DNA of 64,000 bases from Chitinophagaceae bacterium (GTDB taxonomy: Bacteria > Bacteroidota > Bacteroidia > Chitinophagales > Chitinophagaceae): positions 806,001 to 870,000 of the forward strand of contig JADJDJ010000003.1 of the NCBI GenBank assembly GCA_016702745.1, given 5' to 3'. Positions within the stretch are counted from its first letter, which is position 1; every line of letters starts with the position of its first letter. A program made the translations under genes and the position numbers. Below, piece by piece: positions 38,065 through 47,480 of this stretch. The notes under the pieces were generated by a model, which saw nothing but the letters and a program-made list of their open reading frames with translations, searched no databases and had not been told where the DNA came from.

Positions 38065-38931
38065 TTAAGTCTTTACTAAAAAAAGTACTTCTTGACCATT
38101 CCTTGGCTCAAATGCTGTATGGACTAAGGAGTGATTTCGCTTTTTGATTCCTTTTTTCCTATAAAGAGATTGAATTTCTGGGACATTGTCGTATGAAACT
38201 ACCCATCTCGCATTTTTTATTTTCCTTATTTCTTCGCTAACCTTTTTATGGTCACTAGGAGAGTATGCATTCATATATAGCGACTGTCCTTTCATGAAAT
38301 ATGGAGGATCAAAGTAAAATATTACATTTTTACTTCTCGTTTTAGATGAAATTGTCTTTATTAGATGAAGAGCGTCTAAATTATACAATGATATTTGTTT
38401 TTTATGAATTGCAATAAACCGTATTCTATCAATTAATTCCTCCTTGTTAAATCGGCAATCCATTTTATAATTTCCGCATTGCCGAACTCCTCCAATTACG
38501 CCTCCATCAATTATACCTGATCTATTTGTCCTATTTAGGAAAAATGTTGAGAATCCTAAATCTAATAAAGAAACCTGCTCCTTACTTTGTTGAATCTGCC
38601 TTTGTTTGCGCCAATTAGAGATTGTAAGTTCCGCAGATGATATTTTTTTGCAAAGCTGATCAGTATTATTTAATACGCTATACCAAAATGCATAAACAGA
38701 GCGATCGTAATCGTTAATAACAACATGCTTCATATACCCATTTATTAAAAGGTGAAGCGCAACAGAAGCACCCCCAGCATACGGCTCAATGTATGTTCCA
38801 TCAATATTATTTTCTGCACATAACAATGCAATAAAACTGGCTAACTTTCTTTTCCCTCCGGGATATCTCAATGGCGAATAGTATTGCATAGATATATTAG
38901 GCGGTTTGATTTCTAACTTTATAATCTTCAA
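38065..38931 (-). CDS. Dam-like (D12 class) N6-adenine DNA methyltransferase
   Basis: Transfers a methyl group from S-adenosylmethionine to adenine in DNA. Motif X/I region reads YPGGKRKL and YIEPYAGGASVAL, and the catalytic motif IV is FYFDPPY, the order expected of alpha-class D12 enzymes. Length (288 residues) fits. No dedicated restriction endonuclease is adjacent; the next gene upstream overlaps it by 35 bases and encodes a ParB-like protein. A second ATG at 38889 (MQYYSPLRYPGG) would remove most of the overlap and is a good alternative start. AT-rich codon use like its two upstream neighbours suggests joint acquisition. Confidence 0.93.
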   Translation of the reverse strand: MKIIKLEIKPPNISMQYYSPLRYPGGKRKLASFIALLCAENNIDGTYIEPYAGGASVALHLLINGYMKHVVINDYDRSVYAFWYSVLNNTDQLCKKISSAELTISNWRKQRQIQQSKEQVSLLDLGFSTFFLNRTNRSGIIDGGVIGGVRQCGNYKMDCRFNKEELIDRIRFIAIHKKQISLYNLDALHLIKTISSKTRSKNVIFYFDPPYFMKGQSLYMNAYSPSDHKKVSEEIRKIKNARWVVSYDNVPEIQSLYRKKGIKKRNHSLVHTAFEPRNGQEVLFLVKT

Positions 38932-40276
38932 AGATATACTTTACAAGTGGCTGAACTTGATCCCATGCATCTTTTACTCTATCACCAACAGCAAAAACAT
39001 CAGGATTGTGGTTAATGCTATCAAGATACCACTTATTTTTTTCAATTTCTGAAATCACTTGAACAAGTCCATGATTAGAAATAGAATTAAGTATCGCTTT
39101 CATTTTTGCCAACACAGCGCCTAAGTAAATGTAGCCTCCTTGACGGCTCGGGGCAGGCAAACCACGTATTTCTTGTAAATATTTTTTCAGCGATATTTCT
39201 AAAAAGGTTCGCAGTAAATCTGCAGTCGCATTAGGAAATTTAATATAGTCAATATTCTGAAGTTCCCAAAGCACTCGCCCGACACCTGGAGCCTCTAATG
39301 TGTTTTCAATTGATTTAGCAATAAGCCACTTAGGGATATTTGAATGTAATTTCGATGGCTTGAAGCTTGAAGCAGATTTTTTGCCCGTCTTATTTATATC
39401 TTGCCCCTCAAGCTCTTCCTGAACTACAGAATTTATGTACTTTTTCCTATGAACTTCTTTCATTAATTCTTTTCGCGAAGTAGCTATTCCTGAAGCAATA
39501 TCTGAAACTACCCGAGAGTACACTTTATCAAAGTCGCTCGATTTTGGGATCTTTGCTTCACCAGTATATTTATTAAAATCAATCCCCAATTTTTCCTGAA
39601 CATACTTATCATTATAGAACCTTTCTAATGTAGAAATATTGAATTTACTTTTATTCTCTACTTTTTTCCTTATATCATCTGATATGTTTTTCAATGAAAG
39701 TGCTACATTATGCATTTCATGCATTTTAATGTAGCCTGGAATATCAACGCCCTTATATCTCTTTATAAGATCTGGGATCGATTGCCCATTTTCTTTTTGT
39801 GCATAATAGAAGTAAGCACGTCTTAATGCAGACCAAGGCTTTCTGGTAGTTTTAGTGTGTTTTGCTGCAAGATATTCCATTGCTTCATCTCGAGATGGCG
39901 CTACATGTACAATAATTGTCCTAATGGGTGATTTCTCCTTCATCATTTGCTTGATGCGAGTAGAAAATTTTAAAGGGGCAATACTCGGATTCAACATTGA
40001 TTTCAATGAGACTACACGACGATTTCCTTCAAGAACAACTATTTTCCCATTTTCTCTAACTACAACAGGAGGTTCGTCAGGGAAATATCCATTTTCATAT
40101 ATATTCTTAAGAATTTCCATTGCCTCTTCATTAGCAAATAGGTCATTAACTATCTCCTTTTCATCGTTGTACTCTCCACCCAGCCTTACATTCCTTGAAT
40201 CTAAAACTAGTTTATCAATGCCTACTTTTTGCTCTTTCCACTTTTCTTGATAATTGATGATTTGCTTTTTTGCCAT
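38897..40276 (-). CDS. ParB/Srx-fold N-terminal domain protein
   Basis: A 459-residue protein. The N-terminal part carries the ParB/Sulfiredoxin-like signature VVVRENGKIVVLEGNRRVVS (CTP/phosphate-binding GNRR) within residues 65-90, followed by a long helical C-terminal region that I do not recognise (KRYKGVDIPGYIKMHEMHN looks like a HTH-type helix pair). No centromere-binding partner ParA is present, so plasmid partition is unlikely; such orphan ParB-fold proteins occur in defence and mobile loci as DNA-binding or nuclease-like factors. It overlaps the methyltransferase gene downstream, implying translational coupling, and lies 295 bases after the Fic gene on the same strand. Confidence 0.8.
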   Translation of the reverse strand: MAKKQIINYQEKWKEQKVGIDKLVLDSRNVRLGGEYNDEKEIVNDLFANEEAMEILKNIYENGYFPDEPPVVVRENGKIVVLEGNRRVVSLKSMLNPSIAPLKFSTRIKQMMKEKSPIRTIIVHVAPSRDEAMEYLAAKHTKTTRKPWSALRRAYFYYAQKENGQSIPDLIKRYKGVDIPGYIKMHEMHNVALSLKNISDDIRKKVENKSKFNISTLERFYNDKYVQEKLGIDFNKYTGEAKIPKSSDFDKVYSRVVSDIASGIATSRKELMKEVHRKKYINSVVQEELEGQDINKTGKKSASSFKPSKLHSNIPKWLIAKSIENTLEAPGVGRVLWELQNIDYIKFPNATADLLRTFLEISLKKYLQEIRGLPAPSRQGGYIYLGAVLAKMKAILNSISNHGLVQVISEIEKNKWYLDSINHNPDVFAVGDRVKDAWDQVQPLVKYIFEDYKVRNQTA

Positions 40277-40571
40277 ATGCTAAAATGATATTATTGAAAA
40301 CGGATCGAAATTTTGATTGATAAGTAATTACTATTATAAAAGTACAATTAAAGAAATCCTTAACGGGAAATACTTCCACTTGCTGAAATAGCAGTACCTG
40401 AAACCCATAATCCAATAACTGATCTAAATTTATAACAAATTTTTACTGCTCATTCTATTTATTGGCATTACACTTCGATTTGAATTGAATCTTATCAGCA
40501 ATCAAAAAAAATCAGAAAATATTTGCCCCCTCCCCGCTAAATTACCAATTCAATGTCAGGTGTTATTTTTT

Positions 40572-42296
40572 TTAGTTCATTTCGCTCACAATTTGCGCTA
40601 GAGTTAGCGTTACAGTGTTTTGCAAAAATGTGTGTATATCATCGGCTGAAATATTAACTTCTGTTGGTTGAAAATCCAAAGAAAGTGTAAATGGCTCAAT
40701 TGAAAGGGGCAGTACTGTTATTAAATCTGCTGATTTTGTTCTTGTCTTGGACGGCTCGTTATACTGTAAGATTGCACCAATCGCAAATGTTGAGTCATCA
40801 TAACCATAATGATGGAGAGTAATAATCAATTCATATTTTTTCCCATCTCTTAACTCTATTACAAAACGAAACCACGCCCTAGGTAAAGTTCTATTAAAAA
40901 AATAGTCATACTTTTTTGCATATTCAACAATTTGACGTGAAAAATAATGTCTTTTGTTCCCGTTATCTGGAGAAACCGATTCCAAAAAGATTTTAGCATT
41001 ACTATGGAGCTTTCCTTTAATTTCCTTCGCAATTTTATTTAAAGAGGCTTTGCATAAGTTAAATATTTCCAGCCTGTTGTCCACAAGTAGCTTTTGACGT
41101 TCTTTTTCAAGATGCAGGTTTTTCTTTTGTAATTTTTGAGCGAAGACGTCAGCGACCTCGCCGAGTGATGAAGTCGACAAAGAAAGATCCATTTTCAGAT
41201 TAAGTGCAGTTTCAATATTCCTTTTTTGAGTCTCACAAAAAAGATCTACCAATAACTGAGGTAGCCCTAAATCACTCCACTCAAGTGCGTCAATATATCT
41301 TGGTTTGTCATTTCTCTTTATTGTAAGAGGAAATAAATTGTGCTTGATAAGAATTAGACTTGCCATCAATCTTGCAATTCTTCCATTACCATCTTGGAAT
41401 GGATGAATTTGTGTAAAAGCATGATGGAACCAAGTGGCGATTATAATAGGGTTTATTTCCTTTTTTAAAAGATCATTATAAATTTGAATAAGATTATTCA
41501 TTTCCGAATCAACTTGAATAGGAGGACAATAAATGAACTTCGTTCCATCAGATCTTGTTGGATTGTTATCTCTTGTTTTAAAATCTCCTTTTAAAAGTTC
41601 AATTTGTAACTTATTGCCAAATTGATCTCTGCCTTCTGCTGTATCCTGATGAGATGTAATTAATTGATGTAGTTCTTTTATAAACCCAATTGATATGTCC
41701 CTGTTATTTTTAACAACGTCAAAAACAAAATCAATTGCTGCAAAATTATCTTGCAAATAGTTCATTAATTGTTTTGGAGGAATGTTGCTATCTCCGTGCT
41801 GTAAATAAGCTTCCACAAATCCTTCCCTAACAAACGTTTCAGTAATCCCTTCTTTCAAATCATATAACCTCTCAACAATTCCAGTCTCGATTGCATGTTG
41901 CCTCTTTAATCTGTCAACAAAATTTTTATACTCCTCAGAATCTTCCCGAAGAATCTCCCGTCGTCTAATCCAAGAAGGCAGAATTGTATCAAGCTTAGCG
42001 GTACTACACTGTTCCCAAGAGTCTGAGAATTCGATATGCTTCCAAACTTGAATGACCTCATCAGTCTCATCTTCTTTCAGTCTTGCATAAAAAACAGGAA
42101 GAGAAAAACTATTGTCCTCTTCTATTTCTAAGATTTCCGAGTATTGAGAAAGGAAAGAGGCAAGTTTGAAATATTTAATGCCTAGCTCTAGTTTCAACGT
42201 AACTCCCACATCAACCAGTTTAGCTCTTCCATCTGGTCCTAGATTTTTCTTAACTACTTTTTTAATAATTTGACTGCTTGGCTTTGTCTCTTTCAT
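40572..42296 (-). CDS. Fic-domain protein (probable AMPylator/nucleotidyltransferase)
   Basis: The catalytic loop HPFQDGNGRIAR fits HxFx(D/E)GNGRxxR exactly, so transfer of AMP (or another phosphate-containing group) from a nucleotide to a protein hydroxyl is expected. In the N-terminal helical region, TGIVER is close to the inhibitory (S/T)xxxE(G/N) motif, with Arg replacing the last residue, so self-inhibition may be altered. The C-terminal 200 residues (QKKNLHLEKERQKLLVDNRL, then a beta-rich part) are not recognised and could bind a partner or DNA. The 574-residue length is at the large end for Fic proteins. First gene of the Fic/ParB/Dam cassette; AT-rich. Confidence 0.9.
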   Translation of the reverse strand: MKETKPSSQIIKKVVKKNLGPDGRAKLVDVGVTLKLELGIKYFKLASFLSQYSEILEIEEDNSFSLPVFYARLKEDETDEVIQVWKHIEFSDSWEQCSTAKLDTILPSWIRRREILREDSEEYKNFVDRLKRQHAIETGIVERLYDLKEGITETFVREGFVEAYLQHGDSNIPPKQLMNYLQDNFAAIDFVFDVVKNNRDISIGFIKELHQLITSHQDTAEGRDQFGNKLQIELLKGDFKTRDNNPTRSDGTKFIYCPPIQVDSEMNNLIQIYNDLLKKEINPIIIATWFHHAFTQIHPFQDGNGRIARLMASLILIKHNLFPLTIKRNDKPRYIDALEWSDLGLPQLLVDLFCETQKRNIETALNLKMDLSLSTSSLGEVADVFAQKLQKKNLHLEKERQKLLVDNRLEIFNLCKASLNKIAKEIKGKLHSNAKIFLESVSPDNGNKRHYFSRQIVEYAKKYDYFFNRTLPRAWFRFVIELRDGKKYELIITLHHYGYDDSTFAIGAILQYNEPSKTRTKSADLITVLPLSIEPFTLSLDFQPTEVNISADDIHTFLQNTVTLTLAQIVSEMN

Positions 42297-42611
42297 TTTA
42301 CTATACTATTCGTAGTGATAAATTTAGCATTTCTTGCCATATCCAAATCGGAATATTACTTCATAATGAAGCCTAACTCAGAATTAAACGTAAATTTTTA
42401 ACCCTTTGAATTTTCATTCTTATTCTCAAGTATTTAGTTTTCAATCTAAATAAAAATTGCACTCTCAGTTTTTGTCCTTCCCTAATTCGATTCGTTTAAC
42501 TAATTAACTGACCGCATAATTCACTTATACTTCACTCTATAACTAACCTCTGGGACCCCCCCAAATCTCCCCCCTCTCCCCCATCCCTCCTATACCACTT
42601 TGTGGTATTTT

Positions 42612-43163
42612 TTACGGATCAAGCTGCTGAAAAGTGGCCAGCCAGTGGCTCATTTCCTTTGTTCGGCTATTGGTGGCGAGGATCACGAGACCGTTATAGT
42701 TTTCGAGTTTTTGTAAGAGATAGGAGACTTCCTGGTTGGCATATTTATCATGGGCATCCTGTACGCCGGTTCTTTTGCCAAAGAGGGCATCGGCTTCATC
42801 AAAGAATAGGACCTGGCCGGCGAGTTCGGCTTTTTCAAATAAACGGCTGAGGTTTTTTTCGGTTTCGCCGATATAGGGAGATACCAGGGCAGCAAGATCC
42901 ACCCGGTATACATTTTTACCCAACCGGCTCCCCAGCCATTGGGCGGCGATGGTCTTGCCCGTGCCACTGCTCCCGGCCATCCAGATCCGCTGGCGGTTGC
43001 CGGTAGGGGAAAGGGAACGGGTGGCGGAGGAGATAGTGAGTTGAGTGGAGTGTTTTAGTTTGGGGAGGAGTTGGGGGTGCTGCCCTTTTTGGGCGAATGA
43101 GATATTTGTTATTGAAGAAGCCAGAATAATGGCTAACGCTATCAGAGATTTTTTCATGTTCAT
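42612..43163 (-). CDS. AAA+ ATPase core with signal peptide, truncated lid
   Basis: The N-terminus is a clear Sec signal (MNMKKSLIALAIILASS ... ISFAQ), then a short linker and an AAA+ core: Walker A AGSSGTGKT, Walker B VLFFDEADALFG, and the characteristic GETEKNLSRLFEKAE and DAHDKYANQEVSYLLQ blocks of the AAA ATPases linked to contractile injection systems. It ends right after the sensor-1 ATN with an unrelated tail (TKEMSHWLATFQQLDP); the lid, sensor 2 and arginine finger (RRF) of relatives are missing. So this looks like a chimera or decayed copy, and ATPase function is doubtful. Same strand as the DUF3857 pair, 290 bases downstream. Confidence 0.7.
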   Translation of the reverse strand: MNMKKSLIALAIILASSITNISFAQKGQHPQLLPKLKHSTQLTISSATRSLSPTGNRQRIWMAGSSGTGKTIAAQWLGSRLGKNVYRVDLAALVSPYIGETEKNLSRLFEKAELAGQVLFFDEADALFGKRTGVQDAHDKYANQEVSYLLQKLENYNGLVILATNSRTKEMSHWLATFQQLDP

Positions 43164-43179
43164 GTTTTTAAGTTCTGCT

Positions 43180-43420
43180 TTTTAAAGATCCCGGATCAAG
43201 TCCGGGATGACAACCTCTGGCCGGGGGCGACGACCTCTGGCCCGGCATGACATCCCTGGACGGGATGGCCGCTCTAACCGGGTACGGTATTCAACAGGTG
43301 GGGCGATATCCCTAACCGGGAGACAGTCCTAACCTGGAACGGAATTCTTCAATCGGCATAAAACAGAAAACGAATCCTGTTAAAAGATACCGGGTCAGGC
43401 CCGGTATGACAAACGCTAAC
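43180..43420. repeat. Palindromic CCGGG repeats between AAA fragment and DUF3857 genes
   Basis: CCCGGATCAAGTCCGGGATGAC near 43188 and ACCGGGTCAGGCCCGGT near 43389, plus degenerate CTGGCCCGGCATGACATCC and TAACCGGGA phrases between them, are the same family as the element at 491-620. No gene fits this 290-base space. Confidence 0.65.
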
Positions 43421-43453
43421 CTGGGACGGTATCCTCTACCTGGCACGTTACCC

Positions 43454-45370
43454 CTATCCCTCCTTCTTCACCAACACCACTTTACTCCGATCAGCCTTAT
43501 ACATGGCTTCATAAAACTTCACCAGCTCCGGATAATCGGCGGCGGGATAACGGCCGCTGAAATGTTCAATGGTCCGGTAATAATATAATTTATCACCCTG
43601 CAAACGGGTGCTGCATTCAAATTTGCCGAATTTGGTTTTAAGGGATACATCTTTGGGCATGGCTTCCGGACTAAAACCGGCAGGAATACTGATCTCCACC
43701 GTATCCACATCCCTGTATTCGTTGATCAATACAATATCATATTGCCGGGTGGAATCAGGAGCGAGCTTACGACCGGTGCGGGTCATGATATTGGGAACAA
43801 TGAAAAGTCTTTTGCCCGTGATGGTGGCATAATTCGCCACCGCTATATCCAGTTTCTCTTCCACCACCGGCAGGGCAGCTTTGGTTTCCTTGTAATCAAA
43901 ACTGGCAATATCATAGGTACCAAAGTCCAGGCTCTCGTGCAATACTTCTTTTACCTTATCCTTGCTGAGATCATTGATGAGATTATGAAAACTTTCCTGC
44001 TGAATGCCTGTGTAGGTGGTACTGGCATTTACTCGCAGCGTGGCATCCGGTTCCAGCACGGCTTTTATATTTCTGATCTGCAAATTATCGTTCAAAGCAT
44101 ATTTGGGTGTACGCACCAGTTTTCCTCCTTCATCTGTTACCAGCAACGCATAACGGTCACTGGTAAAAGTGCCGAGGTAACCTGCCGGTACGGTCTGACT
44201 GGTACATTCCAGCCAGATACTATCCTTGCCCAATGGCACACAAAGAATCACATGATTGAATTGCTGCGAAGGAAAATCAGCAATGATATTGCCACGGCCC
44301 CTGCCGGCCTTGATTAAGGTATAATGAGAAGGGATGCCCGCTTCCTTGAGCAGACTGTACATATAATTGGTGAGGGCCTTGCAATCACCATAGGCTTTTG
44401 TGGCCACATAGTTGGCATCAAAGGGCTGCCATCCTCCAATCCCTAACTGGATACTGATATAACGGGTATTCTTTTGCAGGTACTCATAGAGTTTGGAGAC
44501 AATGGCTCTTTTATCCGTTACACCTGCTGTGAGATCCTTCACCGTTTGTTTTATATTGGCGGGTAACTGGTCCCTTCCCATTTTCAGTGAATACACAAAG
44601 CGGCCAAACTCCTCCCAGTTATTCATGGTGCCCGTGTACTTTTCTATTTCAAATTCGGTGGGACCGGTAAATACCATCGGGTTCATTTCAAACCAGTCTG
44701 GCGAAGCATATTCATCAATGATGGCGTTGAGACCGGTAACTTCCCAGGTCAGTACCTTTCTTCCTTTCTCGCCCTCTGACGCTACGGGTGATTGCTGAAA
44801 ATTAATGGCTTTGTGCCGTACTTTGTAAGATGCGGGAGCCGTGACAGAAAAACTGCTTTGCTCCACGGAAAAATATTCATCTTCCCTGGGTAACCAGACG
44901 GGAAAAAACAGGGTGCCGTTATAACGCATATCCACTTCATACTCTACCGTATAGGGATAGACTTTATAATAAAAATGATGGGCTTTGCGGCGGTTATCAT
45001 CGGCCAGACTATTATCATCACTGCCACTGAGATCGAGTATCTGTTTATTTTTTAAACGCTTCAGCTCCCGCCCTTCTGCATCATACAATACCCCTTCAAT
45101 ATTTTTCAGCTCATGGAGTTTATCATAGTATTCCACAAAGGCGGCAAAACGATCTCCGTTTTCATCCAGAACGGTAATGGCGTATTTTTTTCTTAGTACG
45201 GCTTCACCGGTATTGATCACTTCAAAACGGAGGGTTTCCATTCTTTTCACCGCATGGGCATTCTTCAGCAGGGCCGGCGGAATTTTAGACACAGCATAAT
45301 CCCCATTCCCGGCCCATAAGGACTGAGAAAGCAGGAAGAGCGTACAAAGCGAAACAATTCTCATCATCAC
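43454..45370 (-). CDS. DUF3857/transglutaminase-like exported protein with Cys and His retained
   Basis: Signal peptide (to about residue 20), DUF3857 domain (KVYPYTVEYEVDMRYNG), then a transglutaminase-like domain with Cys in AYGDCKALTNYMYSLLKEAG and His in FNHVILC; the third residue is Glu in IWLECTS where active family members often have Asp. A C-terminal DUF2569/beta region follows. At 638 residues it is the only one of three paralogues in the window with the catalytic Cys. Its start codon immediately abuts the stop of the preceding paralogue, so the two are one operon. Probably a periplasmic peptide or protein-modifying enzyme; substrate unknown. Confidence 0.9.
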   Translation of the reverse strand: MMMRIVSLCTLFLLSQSLWAGNGDYAVSKIPPALLKNAHAVKRMETLRFEVINTGEAVLRKKYAITVLDENGDRFAAFVEYYDKLHELKNIEGVLYDAEGRELKRLKNKQILDLSGSDDNSLADDNRRKAHHFYYKVYPYTVEYEVDMRYNGTLFFPVWLPREDEYFSVEQSSFSVTAPASYKVRHKAINFQQSPVASEGEKGRKVLTWEVTGLNAIIDEYASPDWFEMNPMVFTGPTEFEIEKYTGTMNNWEEFGRFVYSLKMGRDQLPANIKQTVKDLTAGVTDKRAIVSKLYEYLQKNTRYISIQLGIGGWQPFDANYVATKAYGDCKALTNYMYSLLKEAGIPSHYTLIKAGRGRGNIIADFPSQQFNHVILCVPLGKDSIWLECTSQTVPAGYLGTFTSDRYALLVTDEGGKLVRTPKYALNDNLQIRNIKAVLEPDATLRVNASTTYTGIQQESFHNLINDLSKDKVKEVLHESLDFGTYDIASFDYKETKAALPVVEEKLDIAVANYATITGKRLFIVPNIMTRTGRKLAPDSTRQYDIVLINEYRDVDTVEISIPAGFSPEAMPKDVSLKTKFGKFECSTRLQGDKLYYYRTIEHFSGRYPAADYPELVKFYEAMYKADRSKVVLVKKEG

Positions 45371-47377
45371 TTAACTTTTCTTTTTAAATACAATTTGTTC
45401 AGCATGCTTTTTCACCACGTAATTGAAAAATTCGCGGAGCATTTCATATTCATCCGGCTGGAAATTGGCGCGGCCGATCCGGATCCGGGAACGGAAGGAG
45501 ATGGAATTACCCGACATGGAGATCCGGTATTCAAAAACCCCTTCGTTTTCTTCATTCAGTTTTAAAATCATGGACTTGGGTAATTCATCCACCACATAAC
45601 CTTGCGGAATATCCATCTGCAGGTTATAGACTTCATCCATGGTAAAGGGCATTTCAACCGGATAAGCACGTTCTGCCGCCTTGAAGAGATTTTCTTTATA
45701 GCCTTCTCCCAGCATGGGGTTGAAATAAATAATATCTTCTTTCTCTCCCTTTAATTCAAAATCGTATTTCACACCCAGTGGCTCATCAGTCAGGACCAGG
45801 GAATCCAGTTCCAGATTAGTGACTTCGAAATCAGAGCCCATTTCCTTTTTGATTTCACCCATCAATTGTTCCTTTCCTTTTTCTTTGACCCTTTCGCGCA
45901 GGTTCATGGATTCATAATAACCGGGGGTCTGGATCTTGCTACCGATGATATTTCCTTTTTGATCATTCACCACAAATACATTGGTATGTTTTACTTCAGC
46001 CACCGAGTTGGCACTGAGACTGATCACATTCGCATCTTCATCGATGATCCGGGCTTCCTCATTATAACAGCGAAGCGGCAGGCGGCCATAACCCAGCGGG
46101 GGTTCACTGGCATCCATGAAAACAGCATTGCCATCTACCATGGCCAGGGTCACGAGGTAATTGTACTGACTCAGGAGCGGATAAATGGAATATACTTTTC
46201 CATTGGAGCGGGTACTGAGGATGACAGGGGCTGCGATAATATCTTCATGTTTTAACATGGCGGTGAGCAGCAGGTTGATTTCTGCCACTGAACCTTTGCG
46301 GGTCTTGACCAGGTTCTTCAGGGTCTGATTAAGTAAGAAAGCCGTATGATCGGTGCAGGTAAAATTATCCCTGACCCATTTATACATGCGCTGCGCCAGT
46401 TCTTTTTTACCGCTGACTCCTTTGCTCAACGGTTCAATAATATCTTTTAACCATCCGGTACCGGTAGTCAGCTGTTCCCCGAAATAAGAGGCTTTCATCA
46501 GATTGGAAGCGACCGTGGGCCAGGTCTCAATCAGTTTTTTCTCTGTCAAAGGCCGGCGGTATTCGGAAAGCTGAAACTCAATTTTGGCAGTATGGTTATC
46601 AATAGAAGAAGTAAAACTCTCTTCCTTCAGGGGCTTCACATCCTTCATCACCCATTTGTAGTCGGTCACCATGGAGGTCACGGTGTATTTATCCGAATTA
46701 AAGGAGGAGCGGGTATCAATAATATTATAAGTTTCATTTCTTTCCTTCCGGTCCTGTATATCATATTGTTTATACCCCTGTGTCAGGAATACATAGCCAA
46801 GGAAATCCGGAATCGCCACATTGTATTCACTCCACAAGCGGGGATAGGACCCCTGGTAGGTCCATGGCTGGAGGTTATTCAGAAAATCAGAGGTGATGCT
46901 ATATTCATATTCAATAATGGATCCTTCCTTTACATTGGGCAGTGTAAACTTTTTCACCAACCAGTTTTTACTAACCTTATCCTTGAATATATTGCCTTTT
47001 ACATCCAGTTTATTCTCCACTACCTTCCCGTTTTCCAGGTTATAAGTGGTGGCTTTGACTTTATCCAGCAGTTCTTCATCATCCCCGTCGGAATACAAAC
47101 TGATGGATACATTGCTCAGTTCATATCCGTTTTTATTCAGGATATGAATACGGGTATGTCTTTTGAAAACGAGGGAGAACCAGCCCTTACTGTTCCCTTC
47201 AATCTTGCTGGAGCCGATATCACTGAGGATAACGGCACTGGCGGAACTGTCCACGGCATATACCGTGGTGGCAAAATCCTTTGCCGTTACATCCCCGAAC
47301 TTGATTTTATTCGCTGTCTGAGCTTTTACTACAAAAAAAGAGGAGAGTCCCAGCAGCAGCAGGATGGTGGTCTTCAT
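45371..47377 (-). CDS. DUF3857/transglutaminase-like exported protein lacking the catalytic Cys
   Basis: The true start is the ATG at 47377 (MKTTILLLLG, signal peptide, mature start after KAQT); a longer reading to 47638 would run antisense into queG and is rejected. DUF3857 motifs (KEGSIIEYEYSITSD, RLWSEYNVAIPDFLGY) precede a transglutaminase-like domain in which GDCK is GSVAEIN and the His is YNYLVTL, so catalysis is predicted lost, while VFMDASEP keeps the Asp. At 668 residues it is full length and intact, which supports a binding rather than enzymatic role. It shares this double loss with the paralogue at 32158-34082. First gene of a two-gene operon. Confidence 0.9.
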   Translation of the reverse strand: MKTTILLLLGLSSFFVVKAQTANKIKFGDVTAKDFATTVYAVDSSASAVILSDIGSSKIEGNSKGWFSLVFKRHTRIHILNKNGYELSNVSISLYSDGDDEELLDKVKATTYNLENGKVVENKLDVKGNIFKDKVSKNWLVKKFTLPNVKEGSIIEYEYSITSDFLNNLQPWTYQGSYPRLWSEYNVAIPDFLGYVFLTQGYKQYDIQDRKERNETYNIIDTRSSFNSDKYTVTSMVTDYKWVMKDVKPLKEESFTSSIDNHTAKIEFQLSEYRRPLTEKKLIETWPTVASNLMKASYFGEQLTTGTGWLKDIIEPLSKGVSGKKELAQRMYKWVRDNFTCTDHTAFLLNQTLKNLVKTRKGSVAEINLLLTAMLKHEDIIAAPVILSTRSNGKVYSIYPLLSQYNYLVTLAMVDGNAVFMDASEPPLGYGRLPLRCYNEEARIIDEDANVISLSANSVAEVKHTNVFVVNDQKGNIIGSKIQTPGYYESMNLRERVKEKGKEQLMGEIKKEMGSDFEVTNLELDSLVLTDEPLGVKYDFELKGEKEDIIYFNPMLGEGYKENLFKAAERAYPVEMPFTMDEVYNLQMDIPQGYVVDELPKSMILKLNEENEGVFEYRISMSGNSISFRSRIRIGRANFQPDEYEMLREFFNYVVKKHAEQIVFKKKS

Positions 47378-47480
47378 ACATGTTGATTGTGGTAAAAAAT
47401 CTTTGTATCCAATTTTACGAAAAAAAATCCAATCTTGGGTACGGTTTTCCTGATTCACTTCATACTGAACTGATAGATTA

